Under the pieces are notes generated by a model. That model saw nothing but the letters and a program-made list of their open reading frames with translations. It was not told the origin of the DNA and ran no database searches. Both the position numbers and the translations under genes were made by a program. Positions 63,541 through 64,000 of a DNA stretch of 64,000 nucleotides are shown here, one piece after another; position 1 is the stretch's first letter, and each line of letters opens with the position of its first letter. Source of the DNA: Prorocentrum cordatum (Eukaryota; Sar; Dinophyceae; Prorocentrales; Prorocentraceae); assembly GCA_963575745.1 (NCBI GenBank), contig CAUYUJ010018316.1:279970-343969 (forward strand). Direction: 5' to 3'.

Positions 63541-64000
63541 AAGAGGTATGTCGTAACAGAGCAGGTCGTCATATACTGTACTGAACGCCGCACGGTGCCA
63601 CAAAACAGAAAAACACACTACAGAACAGCGAAACCGTAATCGAAGAGGAACAACATGACATAATACATCGTAGTGGCATATAACCAAACGCAACGTACGC
63701 GGCGAGGTCAGGCTGGCCACTGGACCGAATTGGCGGAGCAACGCCAGATTGGACGACGCATCACACGTGACAGGCGCCACGACGTCACGCCAGACTGCCA
63801 CTACTTCTATCACTACTACTACTTCTACTAGTGATACTGCTACCATTCCATTTCCTCCTTCTGGGTTTGTCAATAAATGTTTCGGAGTCTCGCTCCACGC
63901 GTTTTGGAGTTCAGTTTTTCGCCACAGATCTTGTTTCGGTTTCTTTCGTCAGCATCTCTGGGGCCGTTAGACTTCAGGAGAGAAAAGCAACTTGCGGCCT
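63541..64000. other. Unassigned DNA with a short TAC triplet run
   Basis: CACTACTACTACTTCTACTA at 63811-63830. No gene recognised before the window end. Confidence 0.4.

Overview
This window looks like nuclear DNA from a dinoflagellate with a large, repeat-swollen genome. Three things point that way. First, the only clear conventional gene is a single-domain voltage-gated cation channel with a C-terminal EF-hand pair, split by one GT-AG intron and one intron that has no GT-AG ends. Second, genes are extremely sparse. Third, satellites, simple repeats, inverted-repeat elements and decayed retroelement reading frames fill most of the 64 kb. The species cannot be told from the sequence. I found no rRNA, tRNA, CRISPR, operon or bacterial-style signals. 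Long open frames are common on both strands but nearly all are by-products of GC-rich tandem repeats, several with periods divisible by three.

Layout. 1-2.7 kb: GC-rich, with a probable decayed non-LTR retrotransposon and a C-rich duplication. 2.7-8.0 kb: a ~24-bp degenerate repeat, a GAC triplet array, TCC tracts and a 132-bp tandem array. 8.5-13.15 kb, minus strand: the channel gene (exon with S1, exon with S2-S6, exon with EF hands); its larger intron holds a ~90-bp satellite. 13.3-24.1 kb: dispersed repeats, an inverted copy of the 90-bp satellite, several inverted-repeat elements (one family with clear 8-bp target duplications) and a nested tetranucleotide array. 24.1-29.1 kb: less repetitive DNA with no gene I can support. 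29.1-30.3 kb, minus strand: an intact 405-codon ORF with an HNH-like motif followed by hydrophobic segments, the second convincing gene. 30.4-38.4 kb: more dispersed repeats. 38.46-39.3 kb, plus strand: a broken reverse transcriptase. 39.4-49 kb: composite satellites, a third 90-bp array, and 73-bp and 102-bp arrays. 49.3-60.25 kb: a giant CCAAGAnGGCC-type array that includes a recent ~3,055-bp tandem duplication. 60.3-64 kb: element copies and a degenerate CATAACA-like tract.

Only the channel gene and the HNH-like ORF look potentially functional, and nothing ties them together functionally. The main biological interest is how elements interact with the channel gene (an intron bounded by inverted repeats, a satellite inside an intron, an inverted-repeat element supplying the end of the open frame) and the modular way repeats are joined to different simple-sequence arrays.
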